A stretch of DNA of 64,000 bases from Nocardioides seonyuensis. GTDB lineage: Bacteria; Actinomycetota; Actinomycetes; Propionibacteriales; Nocardioidaceae. Location of the stretch: assembly GCF_004683965.1 (NCBI RefSeq), contig NZ_CP038436.1:1674001-1738000 (forward strand), given 5' to 3'. Positions 50,964-59,894 of the stretch are shown here, in pieces. Made by a program: the position numbers and the translations under genes. The notes beneath the pieces were generated by a model that saw nothing but the letters and a program-made list of their open reading frames with translations, did no database searches and had not been told where the DNA came from. Position 1 is the stretch's first letter. Each line of letters starts with the position of its first letter.

Positions 50964-51843
50964 GGTTGCCGCCTCCCGCGTGGGCACGCACGGCGAGCTG
51001 CGCCGTACGGACCACGCCGTCGTGCTTGAAGTCGAAGAACAGTCGGTAGCCGCCCGCAGAGGGGAGCTCGACGCCGAAGGGGACCTCAGGGCCGGCGTCG
51101 GTCGCCTCGGGGTGCACGTGGAGGTAGGCCAGGTCGCCCTCCCGCAGCGCGACCAGGTGGCCGTAGGCACCCAGGTAGGGCTGGAGGTCGGTGACGGGCT
51201 CGCCGTCGCGGCTCACCCTGACCGAGACGGCGCCCTCGTCGAGGCTGCCGATGAGCTCCACGGTGTAGCCGTCGACCTCGCTCGAGGTGACGGATCCCGG
51301 GTGCGACGCGGGCCGGAACCGGCCGGTGACCTGGAGGTCGGTGCCGAGCGTGACGGCCTCGCCCCCGGTCGGCCTGAAGTCGGCGAAGACCCGCCAGCTG
51401 CCGGGGGTGAGGCCGAGGTCGGTGGTCCACACGCCGTCCTGCGACAGGGTGGGGTGGACGTGCTGGTAGCCGCTGAAGTCGCGTCGCACGGCAATGAGGT
51501 GGAGCTGCTTCTCGTGCTCGACGTCGTACGACGTCACGGGCGCGCCATCGGGACCGGTGATCGTGAAGCGGAGGGTCGCGCGACCCGGGCGCTGCGTCGT
51601 CCCCGGGAGCTCGAGGGTGTAGCCGTCCTGGCTGACCAGGAGGCCGCCGGGGAGGTGCGTCGCCTCCTCCGCCGCGTGGGGGGCGTCGTCGGTGTGGGCC
51701 TCGCCCTCGGACTCGTCGCCCATGTCGTGCGAGGCGACCGGCTCGTCGAGGACGGGCGCCACCGCCGCGCCGGCCCCCCACGCCGCCGCGAAGGCGACGA
51801 GGAGGCCGACCGCGAAGGCGGCGATGCGGGCTGTCGTGCTCAT
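50953..51843 (-). CDS. Membrane-anchored His-rich copper-resistance protein
   Basis: Encodes 296 residues. A single N-terminal hydrophobic segment ([20 protein letters not shown]) exports it. A His/Met/acid-rich stretch ([20 protein letters not shown]) follows, then beta-sandwich units with [20 protein letters not shown] and [20 protein letters not shown], two similar HxH sites. The end GGGNHGH is another His cluster. Probably binds or buffers extracytoplasmic copper. The ATG overlaps the copZ stop by four bases. Confidence 0.85.
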   Translation of the reverse strand: MSTTARIAAFAVGLLVAFAAAWGAGAAVAPVLDEPVASHDMGDESEGEAHTDDAPHAAEEATHLPGGLLVSQDGYTLELPGTTQRPGRATLRFTITGPDGAPVTSYDVEHEKQLHLIAVRRDFSGYQHVHPTLSQDGVWTTDLGLTPGSWRVFADFRPTGGEAVTLGTDLQVTGRFRPASHPGSVTSSEVDGYTVELIGSLDEGAVSVRVSRDGEPVTDLQPYLGAYGHLVALREGDLAYLHVHPEATDAGPEVPFGVELPSAGGYRLFFDFKHDGVVRTAQLAVRAHAGGGNHGH

Positions 51844-52043
51844 GCCACGGCGTAGCCGGCTTCCTCGACGGCGGCCTTGACGGCCGCGGGGTCGAGGGGC
51901 TGGCTGCTGGTGACGACGACCTGGCCGGTCTCGAGGGTGACGTCGACGTTCTCGACGCCGTCGAGCTCGGAGATCTCCTCGGTGACGGAGGCGACGCAGT
52001 GGCCGCAGGTCATGCCGGTGACGGTGAGGGTCTGGGTGTCCAT
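51840..52043 (-). CDS. copZ: Copper chaperone (HMA domain)
   Basis: Encodes 67 residues making one ferredoxin-like HMA domain. GMTCGHCVASVTEEISELDG has the CxxC Cu(I) site, and VEEAGYAVA closes the fold. It carries copper to CopA and may feed CsoR. It starts 25 bp after csoR and overlaps the next gene. Confidence 0.95.
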   Translation of the reverse strand: MDTQTLTVTGMTCGHCVASVTEEISELDGVENVDVTLETGQVVVTSSQPLDPAAVKAAVEEAGYAVA

Positions 52044-52068
52044 GGGTGCTCCTTCGATCGTTGGTTGA

Positions 52069-52374
52069 TCAGGACTTCACGAGGCGAGCGATGGCGTCGC
52101 TGGCTTCCTTGAGCTTGCGCTCCTGCTCGTCGCCGCCCTGACGGACCGCCTCGACGACGCAGTGCTCCATGTGCTCGTCGAGCAGGCCGAGCGAGAGCGC
52201 CTGGAGGGCGCGGGTCACCGCGGACACCTGCGTGAGGATGTCGATGCAGTACTTCTCCTCGTCGACCATCCGGGCGATCCCGCGGACCTGCCCCTCGATG
52301 CGCTTGAGGCGCTTGAGGTGGGCGTCCTTGGTGCCGTGGGCGATGTAGCTGTGCTCGTGCTCGTGCTCGCTCAT
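52069..52374 (-). CDS. csoR: Copper-sensing repressor CsoR
   Basis: Encodes 101 residues. The Cu(I) ligands match M. tuberculosis CsoR: Cys in EEKYCIDILTQ and the His and Cys in LLDEHMEHCVVEA. KRLKRIEGQVRGIARMVDEE is the DUF156 helix that binds DNA. The N-terminus is His-rich (SEHEHEHSYIAHG). Copper binding releases the repressor from the operator at 52384-52400. TATGGT lies six bases before the ATG, so the mRNA is leaderless. Confidence 0.96.
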   Translation of the reverse strand: MSEHEHEHSYIAHGTKDAHLKRLKRIEGQVRGIARMVDEEKYCIDILTQVSAVTRALQALSLGLLDEHMEHCVVEAVRQGGDEQERKLKEASDAIARLVKS

Positions 52375-52383
52375 GCGGCCACC

Positions 52384-52400
52384 ATACCCCTAGGGGGTAT
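52384..52400. promoter_or_regulatory. CsoR operator of the csoR-copA operon
   Basis: On the minus strand it reads ATACCCCCTAGGGGTAT, identical to the site at 31580-31596. Its last three bases start the TATGGT -10 box of csoR. Confidence 0.9.
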
Positions 52401-52411
52401 CAGACGCAAGG

Positions 52412-52798
52412 TCAGGTGCGGTAGCCGCCCAGGAGGTCGGCCAGCTTGAGGTGGCGGGCGGCCTCGTCGCGCTTGCCCTGGCGCTGCAGGGCGCGACCGA
52501 TGAGCAGGTGTGCGTAGGGCTCGTGCGGGTCGTGCTCGAGCAGCTCGGTGGAGACGCGGATCGCGCTGTCGAGCTGGGCGGAGTGGAAGTAGGCACGCGC
52601 CAGCAGGAGCCGGGCGTCGGTGAGCTCGTGGCCCACGTCGCCGGCCTCGGAGATCAGCTCGGCGAGCAGTACGGCGGCCTCGCGGTAGGCGCGCTCCTCG
52701 AAGAGCCGCTGCGCGCGGACCCACCTGTCGTGGGCGGTGTCCTCGAACAGCCCGGCGTGGCCGCGGAGCATCTCCTCGAACGGGGTGAAGTCGGTCAT
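52412..52798 (-). CDS. TPR-repeat protein
   Basis: Encodes 128 residues; the ATG at 52798 follows GAGGAG by three bases. Two or three tetratricopeptide repeats are visible (HDRWVRAQRLFEERAYREAA, RLLLARAYFHSAQLDSAIRV, HLLIGRALQRQGKRDEAARH). Probably a protein-protein scaffold. It lies upstream of csoR on the same strand, but the csoR operator and promoter sit between them. Confidence 0.82.
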   Translation of the reverse strand: MTDFTPFEEMLRGHAGLFEDTAHDRWVRAQRLFEERAYREAAVLLAELISEAGDVGHELTDARLLLARAYFHSAQLDSAIRVSTELLEHDPHEPYAHLLIGRALQRQGKRDEAARHLKLADLLGGYRT

Positions 52799-52946
52799 GG
52801 CTCCTCCTGCCTGCTGATTCGTGTCCCCTCGAGAACGCCCTCGCCGCCCGCTCGATTCCGCGGAATACCCTGTGAGGAGGGCGTGTTGGGCAGGTAGTTC
52901 AATCTTCAATAGAGTCTCGGCACCTCGTTCAGTCAGGATGGCAGCC

Positions 52947-54071
52947 ATGCAGTTCGGCATCTTCAGCGTCAGCGACGTCACGGCTGACCCGACCACCGGC
53001 AAGCGCCCCACCGAGGGCGAGCGGATCGAGGCGATGACCCGGATCGCGCTCAAGGCCGAGGAGGTCGGCCTCGACGTCTTCGCGACCGGCGAGCACCACA
53101 ACCCGCCGTTCGTCGCGTCCTCGCCCACCACGCACCTGGGCTACATCGCGGCGAAGACCGAGAAGCTCCTCCTCTCGACCGCGACGACGCTCATCACGAC
53201 CAACGACCCCGTCAAGATCGCCGAGGACTACGCCTTCCTGCAGCACCTCTCCGGTGGACGCGTCGACCTGATGATGGGCCGCGGAAACACCGGCCCTGTC
53301 TACCCGTGGTTCGGCAAGGACATCCGTAAGGGCATCGAGCTCGCGGTCGAGAACTACCACCTCCTGCGCAAGCTCTGGCGCGAGCCGGTCGTCAACTGGC
53401 AGGGCGAGTTCCGCACTCCCCTGCAGGGCTACACCTCCACGCCCGCGCCGCTCGACGGCACGCCGCCCTTCGTCTGGCACGGCTCCATCCGCAGCCCCGA
53501 GATCGCCGAGCAGGCGGCCTACTACGGCGACGGGTTCTTCCACAACCACATCTTCTGGAACAAGGAGCACACCGAGCAGATGGTGCGCCTCTACCGCCAG
53601 CGCTTCGAGCACTACGGCCACGGCGCGGCCGACCAGGCGATCGTCGGCCTGGGCGGGCAGGTCTTCATGGGGACGACCGAGGCCGAGGCCAAGCGGCAGT
53701 TCCGCCCCTACTTCGACAACGCGCCCGTCTACGGCCACGGCCCCTCCCTCGAGGACTTCTCCGAGCTCACCCCGCTGACCGTCGGGACCCCCGAGCAGGT
53801 CATCGAGCGCACGCTCGGCTTCGCCGACTACGCCGGTGACTACCAGCGCCAGCTGTTCCTCATCGACCACGCCGGCCTGCCGGTCGAGGTCGTGCTCGAG
53901 CAGATGGAGATCCTCGGCAAGGAGGTCGTGCCGGTGCTGCGCGCGGAGTTCGAGCGCCGCCGCCCGGCCCACGTGCCGAGCGACCCGCCGACCCACGCCT
54001 CGCTGGTCGCGGCCGGCCCCGACGGCCCCCACCACCTGGTCGAGCCGGCTCGACCGAAGGTCGACGCATGA
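52947..54071 (+). CDS. Luciferase-like flavin-dependent monooxygenase (CE1758 family)
   Basis: Encodes 374 residues from the ATG at 52947 (ATG at 52938 is possible). MQFGIFSVSDVTADPTTGKR, DVFATGEHHNPPFVASSPTT, HLSGGRVDLMMGRGNTGPVY and IAEQAAYYGDGFFHNHIFW are typical of bacterial luciferase-like TIM barrels that use reduced FMN. It overlaps the flavin reductase by four bases (ATGA), so the reductase likely supplies FMNH2. Its C-terminus carries a Pro-rich tail. Substrate unknown. Confidence 0.9.
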   Translation: MQFGIFSVSDVTADPTTGKRPTEGERIEAMTRIALKAEEVGLDVFATGEHHNPPFVASSPTTHLGYIAAKTEKLLLSTATTLITTNDPVKIAEDYAFLQHLSGGRVDLMMGRGNTGPVYPWFGKDIRKGIELAVENYHLLRKLWREPVVNWQGEFRTPLQGYTSTPAPLDGTPPFVWHGSIRSPEIAEQAAYYGDGFFHNHIFWNKEHTEQMVRLYRQRFEHYGHGAADQAIVGLGGQVFMGTTEAEAKRQFRPYFDNAPVYGHGPSLEDFSELTPLTVGTPEQVIERTLGFADYAGDYQRQLFLIDHAGLPVEVVLEQMEILGKEVVPVLRAEFERRRPAHVPSDPPTHASLVAAGPDGPHHLVEPARPKVDA

Positions 54072-54724
54072 GCCACCGCATCGTGGTCGTCACCGCGGGC
54101 CTCACCGTCCCGTCCTCCACCCGGCTGCTCGCCGACCAGCTCGCCGAGTCTGTGACCACCCAGGTCAGCGCCCGCGGCGAGGAGGTGTCGGTCGAGGTCA
54201 TCGAGCTCCGTGAGCTGGCGGGCGAGCTCGCCACGTTCATGACGAGCGGCGGCGTCCCCACCCCGACCCTCACGCGGGTGCGCGAGCAGGTCTCCGGCGC
54301 CGACGGCCTGATCGCCGTCACCCCGGTCTTCAGCGCCTCCTACAGCGGGCTGTTCAAGATGTTTTTCGACGCCCTCGACCCCACGTCCCTCTCCGGGATG
54401 CCGGTGCTCCTCGGCGCCACGGCCGGTACGGCACGCCACTCGCTCGTCCTCGAGCACGCGATGCGACCGCTCTTCGCCTACCTGCGCGCAGTCGTCGCTC
54501 CCACGGCGGTGTTCGCGGCGACCGAGGACTTCGGCTCCTCCGGCCTGGCCGAGCGCATCGCGCGGGCGGCAGCCGAGCTCGCGACCTCGGTGCTGGCGCA
54601 GGGTGACTACGCGCTCGAGGGCTTCGGGCCCGACCTCGCCGCGCGCCCCCGTCGTACCTCCGGCACCCAGGTCGACAGCGACGTCACGCCCTTCGCCGAC
54701 CTGCTCAAGGGCCACTCCGGCTGA
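54068..54724 (+). CDS. NAD(P)H-dependent FMN reductase (CE1759 family)
   Basis: Encodes 218 residues. MSHRIVVVTAGLTVPSSTRL is the flavodoxin-like FMN loop and GLIAVTPVFSASYSGLFKMF the second FMN-contact region. This family pairs with CE1758-type monooxygenases, here coupled by a four-base overlap. It probably provides reduced FMN to the partner. Confidence 0.9.
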   Translation: MSHRIVVVTAGLTVPSSTRLLADQLAESVTTQVSARGEEVSVEVIELRELAGELATFMTSGGVPTPTLTRVREQVSGADGLIAVTPVFSASYSGLFKMFFDALDPTSLSGMPVLLGATAGTARHSLVLEHAMRPLFAYLRAVVAPTAVFAATEDFGSSGLAERIARAAAELATSVLAQGDYALEGFGPDLAARPRRTSGTQVDSDVTPFADLLKGHSG

Positions 54725-54730
54725 TCCCCG

Positions 54731-54804
54731 AGTCGGCGCAAACCCCCCGCCCAGTCGGCGCAAAGCTCCACCGAGTCGGCGCAAAGGGGCTGCCGAGTCG
54801 GCGC
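54731..54804 (+). repeat. Four helically phased AGTCGGCGCAAA repeats
   Basis: Copies start at 54731, 54753, 54774 and 54796, that is at 22, 21 and 22 bp steps, about two DNA turns. The last is truncated to AGTCGGCGC. They fill the gap between the FMN reductase stop and the VOC gene at 54855. Confidence 0.8.
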
Positions 54805-54854
54805 TTCCCGGGGCTAGTTTGGGTCGTCAGGTCTTCCCGAAGGCAGGAGCAGCC

Positions 54855-55271
54855 ATGGCCAGCAAGCTCAACCCCTACGTCAACGTCCTCGACGGCAAGG
54901 CCCGAGAGGCCGCGGAGTTCTACCAGTCGGTGCTCGGCGGCGACCTGGCGATCAGCACCTTCGGCGAGATGGGCACCGAGGGCCCAGTCGCCGAGCAGGT
55001 GATGCACGCCCAGCTCGAGACGCCGGCAGGCTTCACCCTCATGATCGCCGACGCGCCCCCGGAGATGGTCTCGGTCACCATGGGCGACAACATCTCGATC
55101 AGCATCTCCGGCGACCAGGCCGAGGCCGAGTCGCTGCGTGGCTGGTTCGCCGCACTCGCCGAGGGAGGCGAGGTGCGCCAGCCGCTCGAGCCCGCCCCGT
55201 GGGGTGACGAGTTCGGCATGCTGGTCGACAAGTTCGGCATCGGCTGGATGGTCAACATCACCGGCGAGTGA
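54855..55271 (+). CDS. VOC family (PhnB/glyoxalase-like) protein
   Basis: Encodes 138 residues. LNPYVNVLDGKAREAAEFYQ then SVLGGDLAISTFGEMG is the PhnB-type opening, and GMLVDKFGIGWMVN the end. PhnB-like proteins have the VOC fold without a proven substrate. AGGCAGGAGC precedes the ATG. The four phased repeats lie directly upstream. Confidence 0.88.
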   Translation: MASKLNPYVNVLDGKAREAAEFYQSVLGGDLAISTFGEMGTEGPVAEQVMHAQLETPAGFTLMIADAPPEMVSVTMGDNISISISGDQAEAESLRGWFAALAEGGEVRQPLEPAPWGDEFGMLVDKFGIGWMVNITGE

Positions 55272-55280
55272 CCGCGTCCT

Positions 55281-55393
55281 CGAGGGTGGCGGCACACGAC
55301 GCCGCCGCCCCGAGGGTGGCGGCGGACGACACCGCCGCGGGTTCCGATGTCGTGTGCCGCCAGGGTGCCGGGTCCGATGTCGTGTGCCGCCAG
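55281..55393. repeat. Two 30-bp-period repeat pairs in inverted orientation
   Basis: CGAGGGTGGCGGCACACGAC at 55281-55300 recurs at 55311-55330 with two changes. TCCGATGTCGTGTGCCGCC starts at 55343 and recurs exactly at 55373. The second pair is the inverse of the first (GTCGTGTGCCGCC against GGCGGCACACGAC), so the region can form a cruciform. It sits between the convergent VOC and MmpL genes and may serve as a terminator. Confidence 0.8.
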
Positions 55394-55413
55394 TCAGACG
55401 CCGGCGCCGACGG

Positions 55414-57558
55414 TCAGCCGACCGTCACGGGCTCCTGCTCGACCGACGGCGGTACGACGCCCCCCACGGGTCGTGCGGGCACGCTCGGCCACCACACCCG
55501 GTCCCCGAGCAGGACGAGGGCAGCCGGGAGCATGACCAGCCGGATCAGCGTCGCGTCGATGAGGATCGCGGCCGAGAGGGCCACGCCCATCATCTTCATC
55601 TCGAGCATGCTCAGCGTCGCGAAGATGGCGAACACCGACACCATGACGGCGGCGGCGCTGGTGACCACCGAGGCGCTGTCGGTGATGCCCTTCTCCACGG
55701 CCACCCGCGTCGGCAGGCCCCTGCCGACCAGCTCGCGGATCCGGCTCATCACGAACACGTGGTAGTCCATCGACAGCCCGACCAGCACGACCAGGACGAA
55801 CAACGGGATCCAGTCGATGACGAACCCGGGGCTGGTGAAGTCGAGCGCCCCCTCGAACCAGCCGTGCTGGAAGACGAGGGTGAGGATCCCGAAGGCCACC
55901 CCCACGGAGACCAGGTTGAGCGTGGTCGAGACGAGGGCGATGGGAATGCTTCGGAACGCCGTCCCCATCATCACCAGCGTGAGCAGCAGGACGAACCCGA
56001 TCACCGCCGGCATCCACCTGGCGAGGTGGTCGCGGAAGTCGAGGTTCCACGCGGCCCCGCCGCCGACCGCCCACTCGACGTCGTGCCCGGCGAGCGCCTC
56101 GGGAGCGACCCGGTCGCGGAGGTCGACGATCGCGTCGGTCGTGCGGTCGTCTGAGTCGCTCCAGGGCAGGGACAGCGTCAGGACGGACGTCTGGCCGTCG
56201 GCAGAGGTCGCGAGCCCCTCGGGCACCTCGCCGAACGCGCCGGTGGAGGCAGCACCGGCCGCCAGTCGCTCCAGGGCGGCGTCGGCGCCGTCGCCCTTCG
56301 CCGCCACCGCGACGGTGGTCCCCTCGCTGGGGAACTCCGCGGCGACGGTCCGCATCGTGGCGACCGCGCGGATCGATCCGGGCAGCGTCTCCAGCGTGGC
56401 CGCATGCATCGACATGGTCAGCGCCGGTGCCGCGAGGGCACCGACGACCACCACCGAGCCGACGAGCGCGGCGACGGGACGTCGTACGACGGGCGCCAGG
56501 ATGCGGCTGCTCAGGCCACCCGCCCCGATGCGCCGGTTGAGCCGCCACAGCAGAGGCACGCGGGGCCGGTCGACCCAGCGGCCGAGCTTGACCAGCAGCG
56601 CCGGCAGGACCGTGATCGAGCCGGCCACGGCGACCGCGACCACCACGATCGCCCCCGTGGCGAGGGAGCTGAAGGTGACCGACTGGACGAGGTAGAGCCC
56701 GGCCATCGACGCGATCACCGCGAAGCCCGACACCAGGATCGCGTGGCCCGAGGTCCTGGCGGCGATCTCGACCGCGTCCAGCGTCGTACGTCCCGCAGCC
56801 CGCTCCTCGCGCTCGCGCTTGAGGTAGAAGAGCGAGTAGTCGACGCCCACCGCCATCCCGATCAGCACGATCATCGATCCGACCGTCGGCTCCGCGGGCA
56901 CGACGTGGGAGAGGACCGCGGAGACCCCCATGGTGGCGGCGACGCTGCCCAGCGCCAGGAGCACCGGGATGCCGGCTGCGATGAGGGCACCGAAGGCCAG
57001 GAGCATCAGCACGAGCGTCACCGGGATGCTGATCCCCTCGGCAGCGCGCAGGTCGTCCGCCACCTGGCCGTTGATCCCCTCGTCGAGGCTGAGGTCACCG
57101 GTCTGCCGGACCGTGACGTCCGGGTGGGCCTCGGAGACCGCCGCCCGCACCTCGCCGAACGGCTCGACCTCCTCTGCGTCGTCGGCCAGGGACGCGGAGA
57201 CGAGCACGGCCGACTCGTCGGCGCTCCAGATCGGCGGCGAGACTTCCGTGACTCCTTCGACGTCGCCCAGCCGGGTCGCCGCGTCCGCGGCGGCCGCCGC
57301 GAGCTCCGCGGGCGAGCCCTCCAGCAGCAGCATCTCGCTGCCGGGCTCGGCCAGGCCGGCTTCCTCGATCATCGCGTCGGCGCGCCCCGACTCCCCGATG
57401 CGGTAGTCGGCGTCCTCCGCCTCGTGGGTGGGGACGAGCACCGCGAGGCTCGTCGCGGCCGCCACGAGGACCAGCCAGGTGAGGATGGCGCGCCACGGGT
57501 GCTCGGCGCTCCAGCGTGCAGCGCGCTGCGGGATACGGGTGATCAGGTCGGCGGCCAT
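55414..57558 (-). CDS. MmpL/RND-superfamily transporter
   Basis: Encodes 714 residues. Twelve membrane segments in two halves, each half starting with one helix and a large loop. VGVDYSLFYLKREREERAAG and VGLSMDYHVFVMSRIRELVG are the paired GxxxDY motifs of MMPL proton-relay helices. The N-terminus ITRIPQRAARWSAEHPWRAI is typical. It is divergent from a two-component system that probably controls it. Exports lipids, siderophores or drugs; the substrate is unknown. Confidence 0.92.
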   Translation of the reverse strand: MAADLITRIPQRAARWSAEHPWRAILTWLVLVAAATSLAVLVPTHEAEDADYRIGESGRADAMIEEAGLAEPGSEMLLLEGSPAELAAAAADAATRLGDVEGVTEVSPPIWSADESAVLVSASLADDAEEVEPFGEVRAAVSEAHPDVTVRQTGDLSLDEGINGQVADDLRAAEGISIPVTLVLMLLAFGALIAAGIPVLLALGSVAATMGVSAVLSHVVPAEPTVGSMIVLIGMAVGVDYSLFYLKREREERAAGRTTLDAVEIAARTSGHAILVSGFAVIASMAGLYLVQSVTFSSLATGAIVVVAVAVAGSITVLPALLVKLGRWVDRPRVPLLWRLNRRIGAGGLSSRILAPVVRRPVAALVGSVVVVGALAAPALTMSMHAATLETLPGSIRAVATMRTVAAEFPSEGTTVAVAAKGDGADAALERLAAGAASTGAFGEVPEGLATSADGQTSVLTLSLPWSDSDDRTTDAIVDLRDRVAPEALAGHDVEWAVGGGAAWNLDFRDHLARWMPAVIGFVLLLTLVMMGTAFRSIPIALVSTTLNLVSVGVAFGILTLVFQHGWFEGALDFTSPGFVIDWIPLFVLVVLVGLSMDYHVFVMSRIRELVGRGLPTRVAVEKGITDSASVVTSAAAVMVSVFAIFATLSMLEMKMMGVALSAAILIDATLIRLVMLPAALVLLGDRVWWPSVPARPVGGVVPPSVEQEPVTVG

Positions 57559-57694
57559 CGCCGTGCTCCTTCGGTCGAGAATGGGTTGCTCCCACGCTCT
57601 CGCCGGCGGGACCGCGCGTCAGGGGTGGCATCTCCCGCCCAGGAGTGGGGTTGACCCCACCTGCTCGGCGAGGCGCGTCGGCGAGGATGGGGGC

Positions 57695-58843
57695 ATGATC
57701 GAGAAGGCGGGACCCTGGCGGCTCACGGGCTTCGCGGCCGTGCAGCTGCTGCTGGTCGCGCCCACGATCGTCGCGCTGGTCCTTGCCGTCGTCGGCGGCG
57801 CCACCTCGCTGCTCGTGGTCGGGATCCCTGTCCTGCTGGTCGGCCTCCCGATGCTCCGGTGGATCTCCGGGGCGCACCGCCAGATGGCGGCCGCGACGCT
57901 GGGCCACGAGGTGCCGGCCGCCCACCGCAGCACACAGGGGCAGTCGGTGGCGAAGCGGTTGACGACCTGGGCGGTGGACCCGGCGACCTGGCGCGAGCTC
58001 GCCTGGGCGGTCGCCTCGGTGACCGTGGGGCTCGCGATCGCGTTGGCGGTGCTGATCCTCTTCCTCCCCGTCGTGACGTGGGTCCTCTGGTGGTACGCCA
58101 CCCCGCACCTGATGGCCCTGCGCGCCCGCCTCGACGCCCGACTGCTGAGCCGCGGTCACCACGAGCTTCTCGAGGAGCGGGTCCAGGTCCTGACGGAGAC
58201 TCGTGCCGACTCCGTCGACCGGTCCGCGGCCGAGCTGCGGCGCATCGAGCGCGACCTCCACGACGGTGCCCAGGCACGGCTGGTGGCGCTGCAGATGAAC
58301 CTCGGCCTCGCCCACGAGCTGGTCGACTCCGACCCGGACGCCGCGCGCGCGCTGCTGGCCGAGGCGACCGCCACGACCGGCTCGGCGCTGGGCGACATCC
58401 GCGACGTCGTACGCGGCATCCACCCGCCCGTGCTGGCCGACCGTGGCCTGTCAGGTGCGGTCGACGCTCTCGCCCTCGACCTGGCCGTCCCGGTGACGGT
58501 CTCCCACGACCACCTCGGTCGGCTGCCCGCGCCCGTCGAGTCGGCCGTCTACTTCGCCGTGGTCGAGTGCCTGGCCAACGTGGGCAAGCATGCCGAGGCC
58601 GATCACGCGTGGGTGGAGCTGTCCCACCGAGACGGTGTCGTCACGGCTCTGGTCGGTGACGACGGGCGTGGTGGTGCCGACCCGGGCGCCGGGACCGGGC
58701 TGCACGGGGTGGCGAGGAGGCTGGCGGCGTTCGACGGGAGCGTGAGAGTGTCGAGCCCGGCGGGTGGCCCCACCCTCGTGACCCTGGAGGTGCCGTGCGA
58801 ATCGTCCTCGCCGAGGACAACGCCCTCCTCCGGGACGGCCTGA
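57695..58843 (+). CDS. NarL-type sensor histidine kinase
   Basis: Encodes 382 residues. A sensor part with two pairs of membrane helices (ATSLLVVGIPVLLVGLPMLR; AWAVASVTVGLAIALAVLIL) belongs to the actinobacterial sensor domain type. The HisKA_3 phosphoacceptor is ERDLHDGAQARLVALQMNLG, with HATPase N-box VVECLANVGKHAEA and G-box DDGRGGADPGAGTGLHGVAR. The 3' end overlaps the response regulator by 49 bases. Senses an envelope signal, and likely regulates the adjacent mmpL gene. Confidence 0.92.
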   Translation: MIEKAGPWRLTGFAAVQLLLVAPTIVALVLAVVGGATSLLVVGIPVLLVGLPMLRWISGAHRQMAAATLGHEVPAAHRSTQGQSVAKRLTTWAVDPATWRELAWAVASVTVGLAIALAVLILFLPVVTWVLWWYATPHLMALRARLDARLLSRGHHELLEERVQVLTETRADSVDRSAAELRRIERDLHDGAQARLVALQMNLGLAHELVDSDPDAARALLAEATATTGSALGDIRDVVRGIHPPVLADRGLSGAVDALALDLAVPVTVSHDHLGRLPAPVESAVYFAVVECLANVGKHAEADHAWVELSHRDGVVTALVGDDGRGGADPGAGTGLHGVARRLAAFDGSVRVSSPAGGPTLVTLEVPCESSSPRTTPSSGTA

Positions 58844-59436
58844 CCAGGATCCTGCTCGCGCACGACTTCGAGATCAGGCATGCCGTCGACAACGCCCCTG
58901 CCCTCGACGCGGCGCTCGCCGACCCCGAGGTCGACGCCGCCATCCTCGACGTGCGCCTCCCGCCCACGCTCACCGACGAAGGGCTGCGCGCCGCCGTCGC
59001 GGTGCGTGCCACCCGTCCCGGGTTCCCCGTCCTGGTGCTCTCGCAGTGGGTCGAGCACCTCTACGCCCGCGAGCTGCTGGCCAGTGGTGCGGGCGGGGTG
59101 GGCTACCTGCTGAAGGACCGCGTGGGCAACGTCCGCGAGTTCGTGGATGCCGTACGCCGCGTGGCCGACGGCGGCACCGCGCTCGACCCCGAGGTGGTGT
59201 CGGCGATCATGGCGCGCCCGCGTGCCAGGGCGGTCGACCGGTTGTCGCCGCGCGAGCGGGAGGTCCTCGGCCTGATGGCCGAGGGTCGCTCGAACGCAGC
59301 CATCGCCGCCGCGCTCTTCATCACGCCGAAGGCCGTGGACAAGCACGCCAACAACATCTTCACCAAGCTCGACCTGCCGCTCGCCCCGGACGACAACCGC
59401 CGCGTCCTCGCCGTGCTCGCCTGGCTGGACTCCTGA
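58795..59436 (+). CDS. NarL/LuxR-type response regulator
   Basis: Encodes 213 residues; GTG start inside the kinase gene. Receiver domain MRIVLAEDNALLRDGLTRIL with phospho-acceptor Asp in DAAILDVRLPP and Lys in LLKDRVGN. The HTH is LSPREREVLGLMAEGRSNAA, then ALFITPKAVDKHANNIFTKL. Partner of the overlapping kinase. Confidence 0.94.
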   Translation: MRIVLAEDNALLRDGLTRILLAHDFEIRHAVDNAPALDAALADPEVDAAILDVRLPPTLTDEGLRAAVAVRATRPGFPVLVLSQWVEHLYARELLASGAGGVGYLLKDRVGNVREFVDAVRRVADGGTALDPEVVSAIMARPRARAVDRLSPREREVLGLMAEGRSNAAIAAALFITPKAVDKHANNIFTKLDLPLAPDDNRRVLAVLAWLDS

Positions 59437-59480
59437 GCCACCACCGGGTGCCCCGGCGTCGAGTGGGTACCTCCCGAGGC

Positions 59481-59861
59481 ATGAACGACATCATCTGGAG
59501 CTATCGCAACTCCGAGTGGATCGAGGACGCCGACCTGGTCGGCTACACCGTGAACGCCAAGGACGGCCCCATCGGCAAGATCCACGAGATGAGCACCGAC
59601 GTGGGTGCCTCCTGGTTGGTCGTCGACACGGGAATGTGGATCTTCGGCAAGAAGCGGCTCATCCCGGCCGGCACCGTCGCGGGGGTCGACCACGAGAAGG
59701 AGCTCGTGATCGTCAACATGAGCAAGGCGGCGATCGAGGCGGCCCCCGACCACGACAGCGACGAGTGGGACGCGGCGATCCAGGGTCGCCATGCCGATCA
59801 CTACCGCGAGTTCATCGAGGGTCAGGACGACGAGGTCCGCGGGCCACGACCGCTGTCCTGA
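59481..59861 (+). CDS. PRC-barrel domain protein
   Basis: Encodes 126 residues. ADLVGYTVNAKDGPIGKIHE, GASWLVVDTGMWIFGKKRLI and PAGTVAGVDHEKELVIVNMS form a PRC barrel, the fold first seen in photosynthetic reaction centre H subunits and RimM. An acidic helical tail follows. Such stand-alone proteins are common in actinobacteria and often stress-related. It is alone, 44 bp after the response regulator. Confidence 0.85.
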   Translation: MNDIIWSYRNSEWIEDADLVGYTVNAKDGPIGKIHEMSTDVGASWLVVDTGMWIFGKKRLIPAGTVAGVDHEKELVIVNMSKAAIEAAPDHDSDEWDAAIQGRHADHYREFIEGQDDEVRGPRPLS

Positions 59862-59894
59862 GCCTGGGCCCCGTGCGCTGACGAGCGCCGGCCG

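Noticed and set aside
54731..55393. CRISPR array
   Set aside because: Repeats are 12-20 bp with spacing too short and constant, no unique spacers of 30-40 bp and no cas genes.
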